This document shows positions 23,901-37,198 of a DNA stretch of 64,000 bases, piece by piece. Source of the DNA: Stercorarius parasiticus (Eukaryota > Chordata > Aves > Charadriiformes > Stercorariidae); assembly GCA_013396915.1 (NCBI GenBank), contig VWZL01000203.1:1256886-1320885 (forward strand). Direction: 5' to 3'. Each line of letters opens with the position of its first letter. The first letter of the stretch is position 1. The translations under genes and the position numbers were made by a program. The notes under the pieces are model-generated. The model saw only the letters and a program-made list of their open reading frames with translations, had not been told where the DNA came from and made no database searches.

Positions 23901-25671
23901 AGAAACCATTTGTCAAGGCTGGTATTTTTTACCCCTTTCTGGGAAGTTGAAACTGCTAAATTTGATCCCAAGAAACAAATACTTCTATAGTTTCCACAAA
24001 ACATCACAGATTGGTACTTGTCAACATTTTATTATTTTTTTTTTAAGTGGAGCTGTAATTCCTACTGTAAAAATAAGTTTCTTTTTTTGTGGTTGGTTTT
24101 GGGTTCCTAATTCTTTTTCCTGTTTAGGGTGATAACACAGTTTTGTGATTTAACAGACAAATAGCTTCAGCGTATGTTCTGGTTCAGAAAGAGGACATAC
24201 GAGTTAGGACCTTGGCTCAGATAAGCAGTTTGTACTTAGAAGTGAGCCCTAGGCAGCCGAGTTCTTTCCACCAAGTCAGTGCACATAACTAAACACTAAT
24301 GTGCCATCCTATAACAGATCATTGAGATAAGCCAGCACATGCAGAAGACTTGGAACAGGTCTGGGGAACCATAGATGAAATGATAAGTAGATGTGCAGTA
24401 AGTACTTAGCCCACTATTAATTCAGTACTAGCTGAATTTAAAAGGTGGTTTTTGAAGTGAAAGAAAACCAAAAAACCAAGTGTTTGCAGCTAGGTGGTGC
24501 CATAGGCTTATGGAATCCCAACCAAATTAGCGATGCATTATAAGACAGCTTCCATTCTACACATGATATTGTATGAAAGCAGGCTGTCATCTAGGCCATC
24601 TCTAGGAATAGTAGTCACTTCAGAATTATTTCCTGTCCCATGATGCCGCCCACATCAAATAGAAATTACAAAAAGACCCCTCTGTGGAGCAGCAGAATTG
24701 AGGTAATAACAGGGAACTTCAGTGGCAGAGGAAGAAATGTGTTTCCTGACAAATACTGAAACTTTGTATGAGCTCTTCATCAAATTCATGCATAGAAGTA
24801 CTAGACATGAAATAAGATCTGCCAGAAACATGTGGCAGATTGTCTTGCTTGAACTGGGGTTGAACAATATGAATTCCTAGGAGAAATTATAGACACTGAT
24901 AATTTGCTTTAACGCTTGGGGTCTTTAGCTAGTTGTGCACACGGAAGTACATGCTCTAGTGATCTCCTCCTGAGTACTATATTCAAATTTTATTCCTTAC
25001 CCTTAATAGTTATCCAGTTCTTTCAGTTACTTTTCCTTGACTCCCCCAAACTCCTCAAAAATAGCAAGTATTTTGTGAAGAAACTCCTACAGAAATATTA
25101 TGTAGCTGGGGGAAACAGCAAGCTAAGCACATTTATAAGGTTTATTTTCCAGATGGTGTACTTTCATACCGCTCCTGAAGTTCACAGAACTATTTTAGCT
25201 GAATCTTTTCTGTGCTTTCTAACCATTTAGATTTTGAGGTCAACTTCTAATATTTTACATTACCATGTAGCACAGTATAAATGACACTAAATACAAATGA
25301 ATGTACACAAATGCATTTGACAGAGCAATTGAACTGTGTGGCTCACCAGCTTGAATCCAATAGCAAAATCTGAAGAGAGGCAACATAATTATTAGAAGGC
25401 GGAGTTCAGTTGAACTACGCGATGGGATTTTCTTGAATCTCTTTCCATATAACACATGCCTCTCTGTAGAAGTCAGGTCAATTTTCTCTGTTGCTCTAGA
25501 GCCTACTGCAGTTTGTGTCATCACTGTCCCTTTGGAAGTTGTGCAGTAACAGACTAGGAATGGGACTCCATCTGAATTGAGACTTGTCTGAAATTCAATG
25601 AACTACTGAAACCATCTGTTTTCAAGTGCCACCTCAAAATTATTCCGCTATTTTGGGCTACTGGAAGGACC

Positions 25672-26021
25672 CCTAGTGTCTAACCTTGAAGTCACTGAGA
25701 GAAGGCTCCGAGGAGACCTTATAGCAGCATTCCAGTACCTAAAGGGGGCCTACAGGAAGGATGGGGAGGGACTCTTTATCAGGGAGTGTTATGATAGGAC
25801 ACGGTGTAATGGAATTCTTTACGGTAAGGGTGGTGAGGCACTGGAACAAGTTGCCCAGGGAAGTTGTCAGTGCCCCATCCCTAGAAATGTTCAAGACCAG
25901 GCTGGATGGGGCTTTGAGCAGCCTGGTCTAGTGGGAGGTGTCCCTGACCATGGCAGGGGGGTTGGAACTAGATGATCTTTAAGGTCTCTTCCAACCTGAA
26001 CCATTCTGTGATTCTGTGATT
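25672..26021 (+). mobile_element. CR1 LINE, 3' end fragment
   Basis: A 5'-truncated CR1 copy on the plus strand. It begins in the conserved GGCTCCGAGGAGACCTTAT region and runs through the CACTGGAACAAGTTGCCCAG segment and the TTGGAACTAGATGATCTTTA segment. It ends in two ATTCTGTG units, the diagnostic CR1 3' terminus. Compared with the consensus as I recall it, an internal block between about 25811 and 25817 appears deleted. The frame at 25676-25975 is untranslated-tail sequence, not a host gene. Confidence 0.95.
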
Positions 26022-27210
26022 AAAATCTGCACTAGAAGTGTCTCACAACTGAAATTCTTAGCTAGGGTGCCTTTCCACCAGTTTATGCATTTCATTCTCC
26101 TCTTGTGATGGAGAGCTGTGTTCTTTCCTCCTCTTTCTACTTCCTCTCCCTCCCTCCTCTTGAGTCACCACACGATGTGGAACCGTATCATCAGAAGAAA
26201 AACAATTTATCTTAGTGCAGGTGATCCGTTCCTCAGTGTTCAGTACACTCTTTACACTTCAATAAGTACAAGTTGTATATCTTGCAGTAAGAGGGCTTTT
26301 GTGTTTATTTTGTGCTCCTTACTTATTTGTGCCTTGATTATATAGTTCTTTCTAAAAATGACATTTGCAATGAAAATGTGTACAGAGGAATTGTATGGAA
26401 AATTGTTACCTACCGCTTATCTGTACTGTGTCTTGTTTATTTTTATGCCTTTACCAGTCAAAACTCCCTGAATGTAAAGGAATGACTAATGCCATTAGAA
26501 ACTCCATTATTATTATCACAGGGATCCTAGGGCAGACAGGCTAGCGATAGGAATGAGGAAGGTTTCCATTAGTGCTTCTCCTAATTGCACTTGCAAGCTA
26601 ATGTGTGACAGTCAGGTACCTTGATGCCTTACCCAGTGAATGCCAAATGCAGTGGTTTTTACTCAGCCTCTGGAGATGTTGTGCGTACAAACCTGAGAAT
26701 GCAGCCCTTCACGTGTCGCAGTAGGTGAGGTATGCATCTGAGGGCAGTGACAGGCTTCCCTATAGTAGCCTTTTTTTTTTTTTTTGTCTTTTTCTATAGT
26801 ACCTGTGCAAGGATGGGCTCAACCCCAGCCAGAACACATACCGCAGCAGCATGCCAGCATCCTGCCGGTCCCACTTACGCAAGCATCCATCTTTGAGGTG
26901 GCAGGTTGATGAAATGTCAAACAACACATATTGAGCCCTTCTTGGAGCCCCTTTGTCACTGTTTAGCCAGTTATTCATCAGAGGATGATGCTCTGAATTT
27001 CAGCAGAACTGTTTTTCCACTATCATCATGTAGCCAGGTGTTGGTCAGATGTCTGGGCCACTGGTTATGCATGATCTTTCATAATGCAGTGCTTTGCACA
27101 GCCTTTTGCCAGCTGGTTTGAAAGAGTTAATTGTACATCTACAGCTATCAATACAGAGTAAGTCAGTTCAAGGTGCTCAAGAAGAAATGGACTATGATGG
27201 CTATTATGGT

Positions 27211-27243
27211 CTTTTTTTTTTTAATCTTTATTAAAAAAAAAAA
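27211..27243. repeat. T/A homopolymer fold-back
   Basis: Eleven T plus AAT, a four-base loop, then ATT plus twelve A: a self-complementary arm of about 14 base pairs. Homopolymer slippage makes the exact length uncertain. Confidence 0.85.
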
Positions 27244-29659
27244 GAAAAGAAAAAAGATCAGGAACTCTACTGACAACAAGCCCTGTTAATGACCTTCCTT
27301 GCTGCTCTTAGCATGATATTAGATTAATTTTAACTCATTTTTAGTGGAGCCAGCCAAATTCATTGGGCCATTTCAGCATAAGGGTAAGGCAATACCCAAT
27401 TCTCTGCTGCAGTGCAGATAGCTAGACTATCTCTATATATTAGGAAGCCTTCAAAGCTAACATGCAGATACCTAACATGGAATATGCTGTTGCTACAGAT
27501 AATAATCCAAACACTAATTGGAAACTTAAATAAAACAAGAGCAATCCATATAACTGAATGCTAGAGACTTGTTTTCCCCAGCGTAAGAGTTTCAAGGCAT
27601 AAGAATTGTAACTCTCCTTGTTCTATCTAGCATTTGGGAGTACCACACATTGTGCAGAATAAGGCAGAATTCAGACTCAAGAGTTTCTTGGTATCACATC
27701 TTGTCTGCTGCAACACAGAGGCAGCTGTCAAGGTGACCAAGGAACTGTTACAAAAAGGCAAACTAAATGAAGCAAAAACCCCACAGACTAGGCTGCAGGA
27801 ATACAGTAAGAACAGGCAGCATCCAGGTATAGCACGTGATGTCATACCTGTCATGTCCTCCTTTGCCTAAAAGGACAATTATTTGAAGTCAGCAATAATG
27901 GAGTCATTGAAAGACTTCAGAGAATGACTGCTAAGCAAGTAGACACAGGTGAATCAATTGTGTATCCATAGTCCTTTAAAAGACCAACAAAACTCTGCAA
28001 AACGCAGTTCCTGGTTGAAGGAGGGTGTGCAAACATGCAAAAACAAACCAAAAAACCTACCCCAAGGAAACAGATAAGGCAAAAAATAAAAGTTGCTTGT
28101 TTGATAGGATTCATAAAAAGCGATAACTGTTTAATTTATACAGACAGACAGTTATTCTGCCTCCTCTAAAATCCTTCCGGAACAGCAGCAAATGTTCTTC
28201 TGCCTTTCCGGCACACCGTTTGAGAGGCTATGAAGTTATTTCTCTTAAATAAATCTTTTGTATTTTCCCTTCTAGTAGAAACCCTGGATTTCCAATGAAC
28301 TGTGCACAGCCTTCAGGGAATTTTATACACACATTTTGTAAATACATTTGGAAGTTCCCTCCATATATATTTTATGAATTTCAACTTTCTCTCTACTACC
28401 TCAGTGCAAGACCTTTCTCTGCCATCATGTGAGAGCTGAAAACTTGACTGTATCTTTCCATCTCATCAGCTGAAAAAAATTTCCTAATTTCCTCACCTGC
28501 CTGGCTTTTAATTTCTCCATCCTTCTACCCAATTTAAATTCAAAAAGCACTTTGAGATCACATTTACATCAAAGACACTCCACAGGATACCTCTGTATTG
28601 CGTTCATGTTCTGTTCATTCATCAAATACTCGCCCACTCCATTTGGAACACACACTATTGAGTTTCTCCCTCCTTTCAAAACACCAGGAGTTAAACAAAG
28701 AGAACATGCACTTTAAAGCCCAAATGTTTGTGTGTTTTCAACAAGGCACTTCACGTTATTTGGATGGTTTCTCCTGTTTATCAGGAAGGTTTGCATCAAC
28801 TGGAAATGAAAACATCAAGCTTCAATGGATTGAGATGGTGGCAAAAATTGAAAGAGATATAGAAACCTTTCAAAGACAGTAATAAATGAAGTGACACTTT
28901 TATCTCCTATCATTTGAGTGACTCTGGTGGAAGTCTAACATATTTGCTGTGCCCAAGTCCTGATTAGAATTTTGTTTTAAAGAGAAGAAACAGTCAGGTT
29001 TTGAACGCTCCTTGCCTTTATTTGTTTGTTTGTTTTCTTTCCTCCTCCCCTCTACAGACTACATGAATGCCATTTCCAGCATCACATGTTTGTATGTGAC
29101 CTTCCCTTCTGCCCCTACATGTGCATCATGTTACAATAAATTCCCTGGGATCTATACACCCTGAAAGTGCAATAATAAGTCAATGTTTTATTTATAGAAG
29201 TGTGGCAAATGCATATGCCATTATATTATCTCAACTGGGCTAGTTCATTTCATTTCACCTCACTTCCTATAACTCTGAAGTTTTGTTTCCATCTACCCTC
29301 CAATTTTGTCAGCTGCCTCTAATCACATTCTCTTTTGCTCTAATTTTCCTGTAGTTATATAGGAGTCCATAGTAGATAGGAGCTTACCAGATGCAGTTGT
29401 TAGTGTTCCTTTTATCATTCATCTGCATTTTACTTTTTAAAAGGGGACTTGTCAGTGTAACTTCAGCTTCGTGCAGCATGGGGAAGTTTGCTAGTTACCC
29501 TATAGTGCATCTTCCATCTTTGTCTTGCAGCACTTTATTACCCGAGTCCAGGAATTTCTGTTATGGTTGTCTATCATACCTCAGTTGTGATTTGTTCCAT
29601 ATGTAGTACTTCTATAACTCCTGTCATCTGACTAAAACAATCCATAAATTGTTTTAACC

Positions 29660-29730
29660 TTCCCCTCCTGCAGATCACAACTATCATCTCCATTTTAGGG
29701 GTGGAGAACTGAGGCAGAGTGGAGAGCAGA
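29660..29730 (-). repeat. Probable MIR-like SINE core fragment
   Basis: The plus strand carries CTCCATTTTAGGGGTGGAGA followed by ACTGAGGCAGAG, which resembles the reverse complement of the conserved MIR core (the part reading as 'cattttacagatgaggaaactgaggc'). It is short and diverged, with indistinct borders. Confidence 0.4.
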
Positions 29731-31719
29731 CGAGTGTCCCTATAAACCCAGGGGAAAAAAAGCAGACTAATCAAGTGACCAAATGCCTTGATTGTGGTGC
29801 TGTTTTCTTCATAATGGAAACATGGGACATCAAGAAGGCAGTACACAGAATTTTCTGACATTTAAAAGAAAACGTTTTCAGTGAGCTGCTATCAGTAATG
29901 AGATGATCATCAAAAAAGGCAAAAGAAATGAAAACTGCAAATAAGGGGAAGGGAAAGCCTGTTAATAGCCAGTCTTTTTGGTTTAATAGAAGAATGGCTT
30001 AAGGAATGACATGACAAAATGGGATGGGAGTAATCCAGATTTACACAGAAAATGAGAAGTGCAAGGCAGAGTACAATAGTTTGAATATAAAGGCAATCTG
30101 TAAATTAATAATTGGAAGAAAGAGAAAATACTCAGCTTTGATGGTCAGAAATGGGATATATGATAATTTTGTACATAAATTTGTAAGTTTGGAATATTTC
30201 CTTATTTCTGTGGTAATACACCTGATGTTTTCCATATTGTTTGTCTCCAGATAAATGACTGACACTTAGAAAGATACACAGCAGAGAATATATTTCACTT
30301 TTATGTATTCTAGGAGTTACCATCAACTGACTTAAAAATCCCCTGCCAAAGCACACTCTCACCTAACACAACTCTAAATGAGTATCTGTCAAGATACCTG
30401 TTGTATATTTAACTTACACTGTTATCTGTCACCACAATCTTCAGGCTGGGACTGTATGATGAAATATATCAGCCTGGTGTCCCTAATCTGTGTAGTTTAA
30501 AGTAAAATTAAACTGAAAGAATGAAGCAGAGAAAATATTTTTAGTTGGGTACCATTTATTCTGTTCTATACTAATCACTCCTTGCCTTTGTTAATTAAGT
30601 GACTCATTTTAAACACTGTGCTGTTAAACTCATGCTGCTTAATGCTCTGTGTGACCAGGATCTAGATTGTGTTAGTCATTGAATCCCACAGTTTAGAAGT
30701 GACTGAAATTCAACAACGTTCTCCCCCTAAAATAAACACTTAATGTATCCAAATATGCAATAAGAGACAGAACAAGCTTGATTCTGGTGCAAATTCAATG
30801 AATTCAATGGAATGACTCCTGTGCAAAACCAACATGCAACCAGAACAGGACTGCAGAGTACTAACAATGATTATTTCCTCATCAGATCAAAGTCCTAGAG
30901 TACACTGCATTGCTATTTGCTGACTTCTTGGTCCAGATTCCTCTTCAGGGTTGAGTCCAGTAATGTCAATAGGATTTAACACAAGTTGTAATACTAGGAA
31001 TGCATGCTTACTGAGTAATGCACAGCAGTTTGCAAAACTGAATTAGAGACTGTTGTGTAAAGTTCAAAAGATAGTTTGCAAAGGCTTCAGTGGGCGCATA
31101 CATTTGAATCAGGAGAAATCACAACCGTTTTTCCAAAAAGGAAAGAAAGCATCCCCTAGACTTTCCATTATAGGCACTGATACAGGAAGATATTTAATGA
31201 ATGTTAAGGATTTAAGTTTCCTCACTGAAGCCAATGGCCATAATACTTAAAACTATAGACGTGTTGATTAGGTATTCCCTAATCAGATCTATTTTACCCT
31301 CAATATGTATTTACTTTTTGTATTGTACTCTTGAATCTGCTTGAATATGGTAAGTTAACAAAAGCAATGTATTCAGTAAAACACTTGAATGCATGTTCTT
31401 TTTCCCTCCTATAATGAAGTCATTCAAGAAACCAACCCAAACCAACCATTAGCAGTATTCATTTATTTGAAAGTAAAACTGAAGACGATTGCAAAGACAG
31501 CCTTCCCTTATTTGTATGTTATTGAAATGGTTGAAGCGATTTCAATAAGAATTTAAGCAAGTCTTGAAATGTCTGGCATTTTTGCTCCTACCTTGAGATT
31601 CATGTGCTTTATCAAACATCACACCTCCTACATCAGGTTGTACTGCTTGTTGTTGTTGAAAAGAACCTATGGGATTCTTTTTAGTATATCATATGGGAGG
31701 GGGGGAACCAAACCAAAAC

Positions 31720-32110
31720 CATTCTGACCTCCAACTGTCATACAAGACCAACTAGCTGGAAACCATCCTCAGATTGTTTAGCTTCTCCTTTAAGCTACTG
31801 ATGAAGAGATTCCACATTTCTAGACTGCCTGGTCTATGACTTCATTAGTCTGCGTCATATGTGCAACTCCTTATAGTCAATCTAAATCTCTGCTGAAAAT
31901 ACAGTCAACTTTTCTTGATTTCCCTTGCTACATATAGAGAATCTTTTATTCATTAGAAAGCTCATCTCTCTCTTTACATTTTTTTTTTTTAAAAACCAGG
32001 AAAACAAATTCAAACCTTTGAAGATTTCTTCATAGTTGTTATTTTCTCAGCCTGAGATTGTTCTATTTCACCTCCTTTAGGCTCTTCACCACAACTATCT
32101 TATTTGTTTT
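31720..32110 (-). mobile_element. Ancient CR1/L3-like LINE fragment
   Basis: In plus-strand reading, segments such as TCTGACCTCCAACTGTCATA, GAGATTCCACATTTCTAGAC and CAATCTAAATCTC, spaced as expected, follow the order of an old amniote CR1 3' region in antisense (motifs of the type 'ctgacctcctg', 'gagattccacaacctc', 'caacctaaatctc'). Divergence is high and the ends are approximate. Recognition is by remembered pattern, not alignment. Confidence 0.5.
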
Positions 32111-33130
32111 GGGATTATCACTGTTTTTGTGATTTCTTGTAACATTTTAGCTGAATATCATGTTTGTTATAAACAACAAAAAAGGACTTGACTCAATCTG
32201 CCTGTGTTACATAGGATTGCACATAGAATGGACTGATCCTGTAAGGAAGGAAGAAGGCAGCAAAAGAATTAGAACAGGAATGAAAAAAAAACAACTGCCT
32301 GTACTTAAAAGCTGTATTCCAAAATTGTGCTATTACCAAGAATCACAAGGCACATGTACAGGATAACCTGGTTTTAATTTGGGTGGGTTTCACTTCCCTC
32401 ACCGAAGTACAGGGAATACATAAAGCGGTGCATGGTCTGATGATGTGGTGTCTACCTCTTTTTGCAGTTGTGTGATCTGTTGCGTGTTGAAGGTGTTGGC
32501 GGTTCTATTTACATGTTTCACATGTTAGGAGGTCTCAGTTACTTAAGAGATTGTGTGAAGGCCTCTCTATTCTCAGAACAGCAGACAAACCTGCTACATA
32601 GTCTACATACTAACTGAAAGCCAGGATTAGACCTTTTATCCCTTATCTCTAAAGCGTACAAGCCCTTACTGTCAGAACTAAGACACAACTTTGGTGGCCA
32701 GAGTTAAAAGTGTTCTTGGTACCAGGGGCTAGGAGGGAACGTCACTCATAGATAGAAAGATGACATTGTTCCACAGTCATGGGAAGAAAGTCTGCTAGAG
32801 TTGTTTTCTCTTAGGCTGTCCACTGCATGAAGGAAAAAGCACATATTTGTTCTGGATTCTGACCAGAATATACCTTTTCTCCAACACCTATGTGTCATTA
32901 GGTCCTAGGTTACCCTTACATGCACTGGGACTTTCGCTCTCAGGCTGAGATATAAGCAGGAGATGCTGAAGACAGGATGATATTATTAGAAGCGCAAGCA
33001 AGCCAGCAGGCTTTGCTTTATCCATATTATAGTGATGTATTTATCCCTACATTTTATTGTCTTTCACACATCATGAATAAAGCAGGATCGACCTTGAGAA
33101 ATGCATGTTTATCCAGCAAGATAACAATGC

Positions 33131-33385
33131 TTTGAATTTCTATACAGACCCACACCTAAGGCTTTCAAAGAGCTTTACAAATGTTAATCCATTAAGTATC
33201 AGTGTAAGGCATTCCCATGAGGCAGGTGTTTTTAATTACCTCCATTTTACAGAGCAGAAACAAGCAACACACAGGGAGATCTAACCACCTTATTTGTAAG
33301 GTAACACAGAAAATCAGAGCACAATCAGTGAGAGAACTAAAGAGTTTTGGCACTCAGCTCCGCTGCAAAGCTCTCTCCCTTTCAG
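33131..33385 (-). mobile_element. MIR-like amniote SINE
   Basis: The plus strand shows, in order, TTTCAAAGAGCTTTACAAAT, CCATGAGGCAGGTG, TTACCTCCATTTTACAGAGC, a GGGAGATCTAACCACCTT segment, GTAACACAG, and a CAGCTCCGCTGCAAAGCTCT end. This is the reverse complement of the MIR core plus tail in the version common in reptiles and birds. MIR-type SINEs stopped moving long ago, so this is an old fossil; its preservation over some 250 bases is notable. Confidence 0.75.
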
Positions 33386-34320
33386 CACTTTTGATAATTT
33401 TTATGTCTTAAAAAAGAAGAGGGCAAGGAGAGAAGTTGGTAAGGGGATGAACTGGTTAGGTTTTGGCATGAGGTTACACCATAGAAGAACCGGACAGAAC
33501 CTTTGCCCCATGGATAATAGTCAGACTGCTGCCCTGAATGTCATTAAGCCTACAGAAAAAAAGAGAAGAAAAAAAGAAGCAGTAACTACTCAATTTCCCT
33601 AAAGGATACTGTAGGAATAGGCCTGACTTCTTCACATGAAACGAGTAGCATGTATGTTTGGAGCCGGTCTATTCATCTGATATCAAGCCTGTCATCAAGA
33701 AACACTGGCATCTGTCTAGGTTTTCCTGTGGGGACCTTCTTAAGCAATCTTTTTTGATGCAGTTGTAGAACAACATTGTGGTCCCACTCTTACAATCCCA
33801 CCCTCTCCATGCTGTTATCAGGAGTTTCATATATTCCAGAGGAGGCAGAAGGTGACATGGTTTGACAAGAAAGATGACAAAACAGTTTTGATGAAGAAAT
33901 GCATCTTGGTTATCCTCCTCTAATAGAGCCACTGTAAGGTTCCTTTTATCTGATATTTGTTTTCATAATCTTATGGAAAAGTAGATGGTCACGTGTATTC
34001 AAACAACCTTCTCTCCTCCCCCAAGGAGTAAGAAATTGCCCTACAGAGCACCTATTTGAACATTCATAGACACTTTTTTTCCTGAACTGGTCTCCCAGTT
34101 CTGCACGATGGATAAAAAGACACTGTTTCTTATTTGAAATTATTGGAAACTCATTAGCAGAGTCCTCAAGTGGAGTTACAAGGAGAGGACAATTTATCGA
34201 TAATAAGGATATGCACAAGTCTTCCTCAGATAACCCCTGAATAGGCATGGATGGTTACAGGTAGGAATACTCCTAGCCATGTGAGTAGAGTATTCCTGTC
34301 CAGTGATCTTACTAGGCGCG

Positions 34321-34340
34321 CCCCCCCCCTTTTTTTTTTT
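34321..34340. repeat. C9-T11 homopolymer junction
   Basis: Nine C directly followed by eleven T, preceded by GGCGCGCC (34315-34322), a rare CpG cluster in this AT-rich desert. Length errors are likely here. Confidence 0.9.
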
Positions 34341-37198
34341 GGCTAAGTATCCTGGAACAGGGACACAAACCCTCTTCTCAGTTTTCATCCTAGCAGGGAC
34401 ATTCAGCATTAAAACATACCTCTCAATAATGTTATTCTTTGTAATAATTCAGAAAAATCTTATCCTTCATTATATCTAACATTACCTTAAATCTCTTTAT
34501 CTTCCTCAAGTAGCTTTCCTGTGACTGAATCACTAAACACTGCAAAGCTACAATCATTTTTTCCTTTAAGGTCTATGTCATGATATATATTTCTCAGTCC
34601 TTTTAATCATTCCTACTACCCAGAATTTCACTTTGAAATTAAGTCAAGCACTCTGGTTTGCACAGTACTGCTGTCTCTGAGGTATTTGCCATCAACAGTA
34701 TCATCATTTCCCATCAACCTGGACTCAGTAGTCTGAATAAGATAGATGTGTTCCGTCTCTCACATCTCATGCTGTTTTTTAACATGGTGAAGAGTGGTCT
34801 ACTGATACTGACATTTAAATGGAGTAACATTTGTTAAAATTACTTGCTGGAAATACAAATCTATGATCACTTGGGAATTCAAGAATGCCTTTTTGTTGTG
34901 TATTATGCCAGAGAAGCAGCACATCTTTGACCTATCTGCCCCAAGAACAAATAGCCCTCAAGAGAAGTTGTACTAATTGCTGGTAATAATGCAGCTCTGG
35001 CAGAATTAGCCATCACTACTCACCTTTACTCTACCTACCTTTTTCATACTATGTACCTGATCTTCCTTGCCACAGACTTGAATTAGTACCAGAACCACCA
35101 TTTAGATATTTTTACTTTGGCAATGACAAACACAAAGCATCACAATGTTTGTATGCTCCCGGGCAAACAGTGACCAACAGCATTTAATCTTGTAGCTAGA
35201 ATCCAAGGTACACTAACCATGACTTCCTTTACGCAGAAACATGTTCTGTCACTGCATGATGCTATTGCTAAGGTGCCGCAAACATGTTTATATATTAGAC
35301 TATCCACCATCTGATAAGCACATCGATCACATATTTGGCATAGGTCTTCCGTGTTAGCTTTAGAGGGCTTCTGACACATAAATGCATTTTTGGAAAATTG
35401 TGCATATACACTGATCGTAACTCTAACCTTGGTCAAGTGAACTACAGGCATCTCATTTTTGCTGGTGTTACTGAATTCATTGTAGATCTCTCCAGTAGCT
35501 GACAGCTTCCCTGCTAGTTGCCATGCATAATTTTGATGATCGGTTCAGCCCAGGTCTGCAATATATGTCAGGGGGGCTGCTGAGAAAAATAGCGTGCAAT
35601 CAAGGAACTGAAGTGTGCCGTAATAGAGACTGAACCAAAATTCTGTGTACTGCCATCATTCTGCCACTTCCTAACTTTGCACTGGAAAGTTGCAACCTTA
35701 ATAAAATGGTTTTCACTTCTTATAGCATATAAATCTAATTTACAATCAAGAGAGAAGTGTACTTGTTGCTTTCCCAGCTATGGCATTTAAATCAGAGAGC
35801 CTGTGCTTTATCTTGTACTACAAAAAACACGGGGCAACAGTTCAAGCATGAGGAGCTCTGGAGAGGCCTTTGGGGGAGGTGATAGACATAGAAGTGACAA
35901 TTGGTTTCCATTTATTTATTTATCCTCCCTCACTCTGTGTTATTTCCTTGTACTAAAATTTCTGTTTCTAAACATGAATTGCCTTTCCTTTCACCTCGGT
36001 TTCTTTCAGAATTTTAATTTGGACCCGGGGCTCTCTTTTATATATTTACTCAATGCTTGGTGCAGCAAAACTCTGGGCCCTTTGGAGACTTAAGTTTTAG
36101 CTGTTGCCTGCAAGGTGCAGAGTTTAAAAAGAAGCCCCTTGTAGTCTAGCTTTAGGCCATACAAACAATACCCTTAGAAAAGTACTTAAGAGTCTGCAAA
36201 ATGATGGCTGTTAGACAAGCTATTTGCAGTTACATGGACAAGAATAAGGATATGAATGATACGTATGTGGCTACGGCAGCTACACTCCATCTCCTGTGCT
36301 TCTGTACTCAGAGGGACAGTTCTTGTGGGAGTAAGGAGCATTTCCATATTGTAAACACTCAATTTTTAATATGTGCAATTAATCATGCAAGGAAAAATGA
36401 GTCAGTAATCCACGTTTGGCTTTGTATCCCATTAATCATAAAACTAGTCCTCCGTTTTTACCGTGCTGTTAGGACGGGTCTGTTCTATCACAGTCTGTGA
36501 ATGGATGCAGAGGGCAGACAATCGCATTCCCACGTTCCTCCAACCTGCCTGTCACTGTCATTTGATGGTGATGATGAAGGTTGGGCAGCAACACATGAAG
36601 AGCTTTTAAGAGACTGAACCTTTATGACTGAGGCCAAAGGCTCACTGCTGACCAGCGTTGGAATAGGTGACACTCTTCCCCTCTAGCCCTTCTTATCGCC
36701 TCCTCACTGTTAATGCTGACGGTTCATCCCCAAACCGCTGGCATGAAGATGCAGTTTTCCCTGTGAACCACTAGATGCCCTGAGATCTCTTTGGTTCAAT
36801 ATTTCTTTCAACAACAAAAATTTACTAGGGAAAAGAAAGGAACAGCATCCCAGCTAAACCATGAGAACAATAACATGTTCGCTGGTGGGGAATATTTTCT
36901 GGATTAAAGTAATATCTGCTTTATACATGTATTCAATTCAAGCACTGAAAAGGAAAGCAATACAGATATTAGGGAATTTATCAATATCTCTTTTGAAAGA
37001 GTTTGAAAGATGGTTCCTCAGGGCCATGCTGATAGAAACCAAGAAATTAATATTACAGTGATGGAAATCTCTCAATTGCCCCAAATAATAGACAGTTCTG
37101 CAGAAATTTAGCATTTCTGGCAAAAGTATCCTCAGAAGTGCAGAGCACAATAAGAAACAGTTAATACAGTCAAGTTTTGGTATTATTGCACAGTGGTA

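Larger units (their letters stand above)
11400..25671. other. Non-coding stretch upstream of MOCS1
   Basis: I see no supportable coding exon, tRNA or rRNA here. The content is AT-rich unique sequence with minor local repeats: TGGGCCTTAT four times between 11568 and 12155, a 23-base tandem at 12119-12164, TCATG units near 13261, a purine tract at 15322-15410, an AAAAT-rich patch near 16826-16856, a TTCAG repeat near 16998-17015, and a poly(T)/AATAAA scar at 17927-17968. A short segment near 11510-11560 vaguely resembles a MIR core. The longest frames (11115-11567 and 18643-19119) begin at non-ATG codons and look fortuitous. Confidence 0.75.
26022..31719. other. Non-coding desert segment
   Basis: AT-rich unique sequence without supportable genes. 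It includes a T-run/A-run fold-back at 27211-27243, GTTT repeats near 29022-29035, and a probable MIR core near 29660-29730. A pyrimidine run near 26769-26784 is simple sequence. Confidence 0.7.

Noticed and set aside
25676..25975. 99-codon plus-strand frame ([20 protein letters not shown]...)
   Set aside because: It is a translation of a CR1 3' tail; similar peptides are often misannotated as bird proteins.
26767..26784. Long T run as a second retrocopy tail
   Set aside because: No AATAAA at a suitable distance on the minus strand; simple homopolymer.
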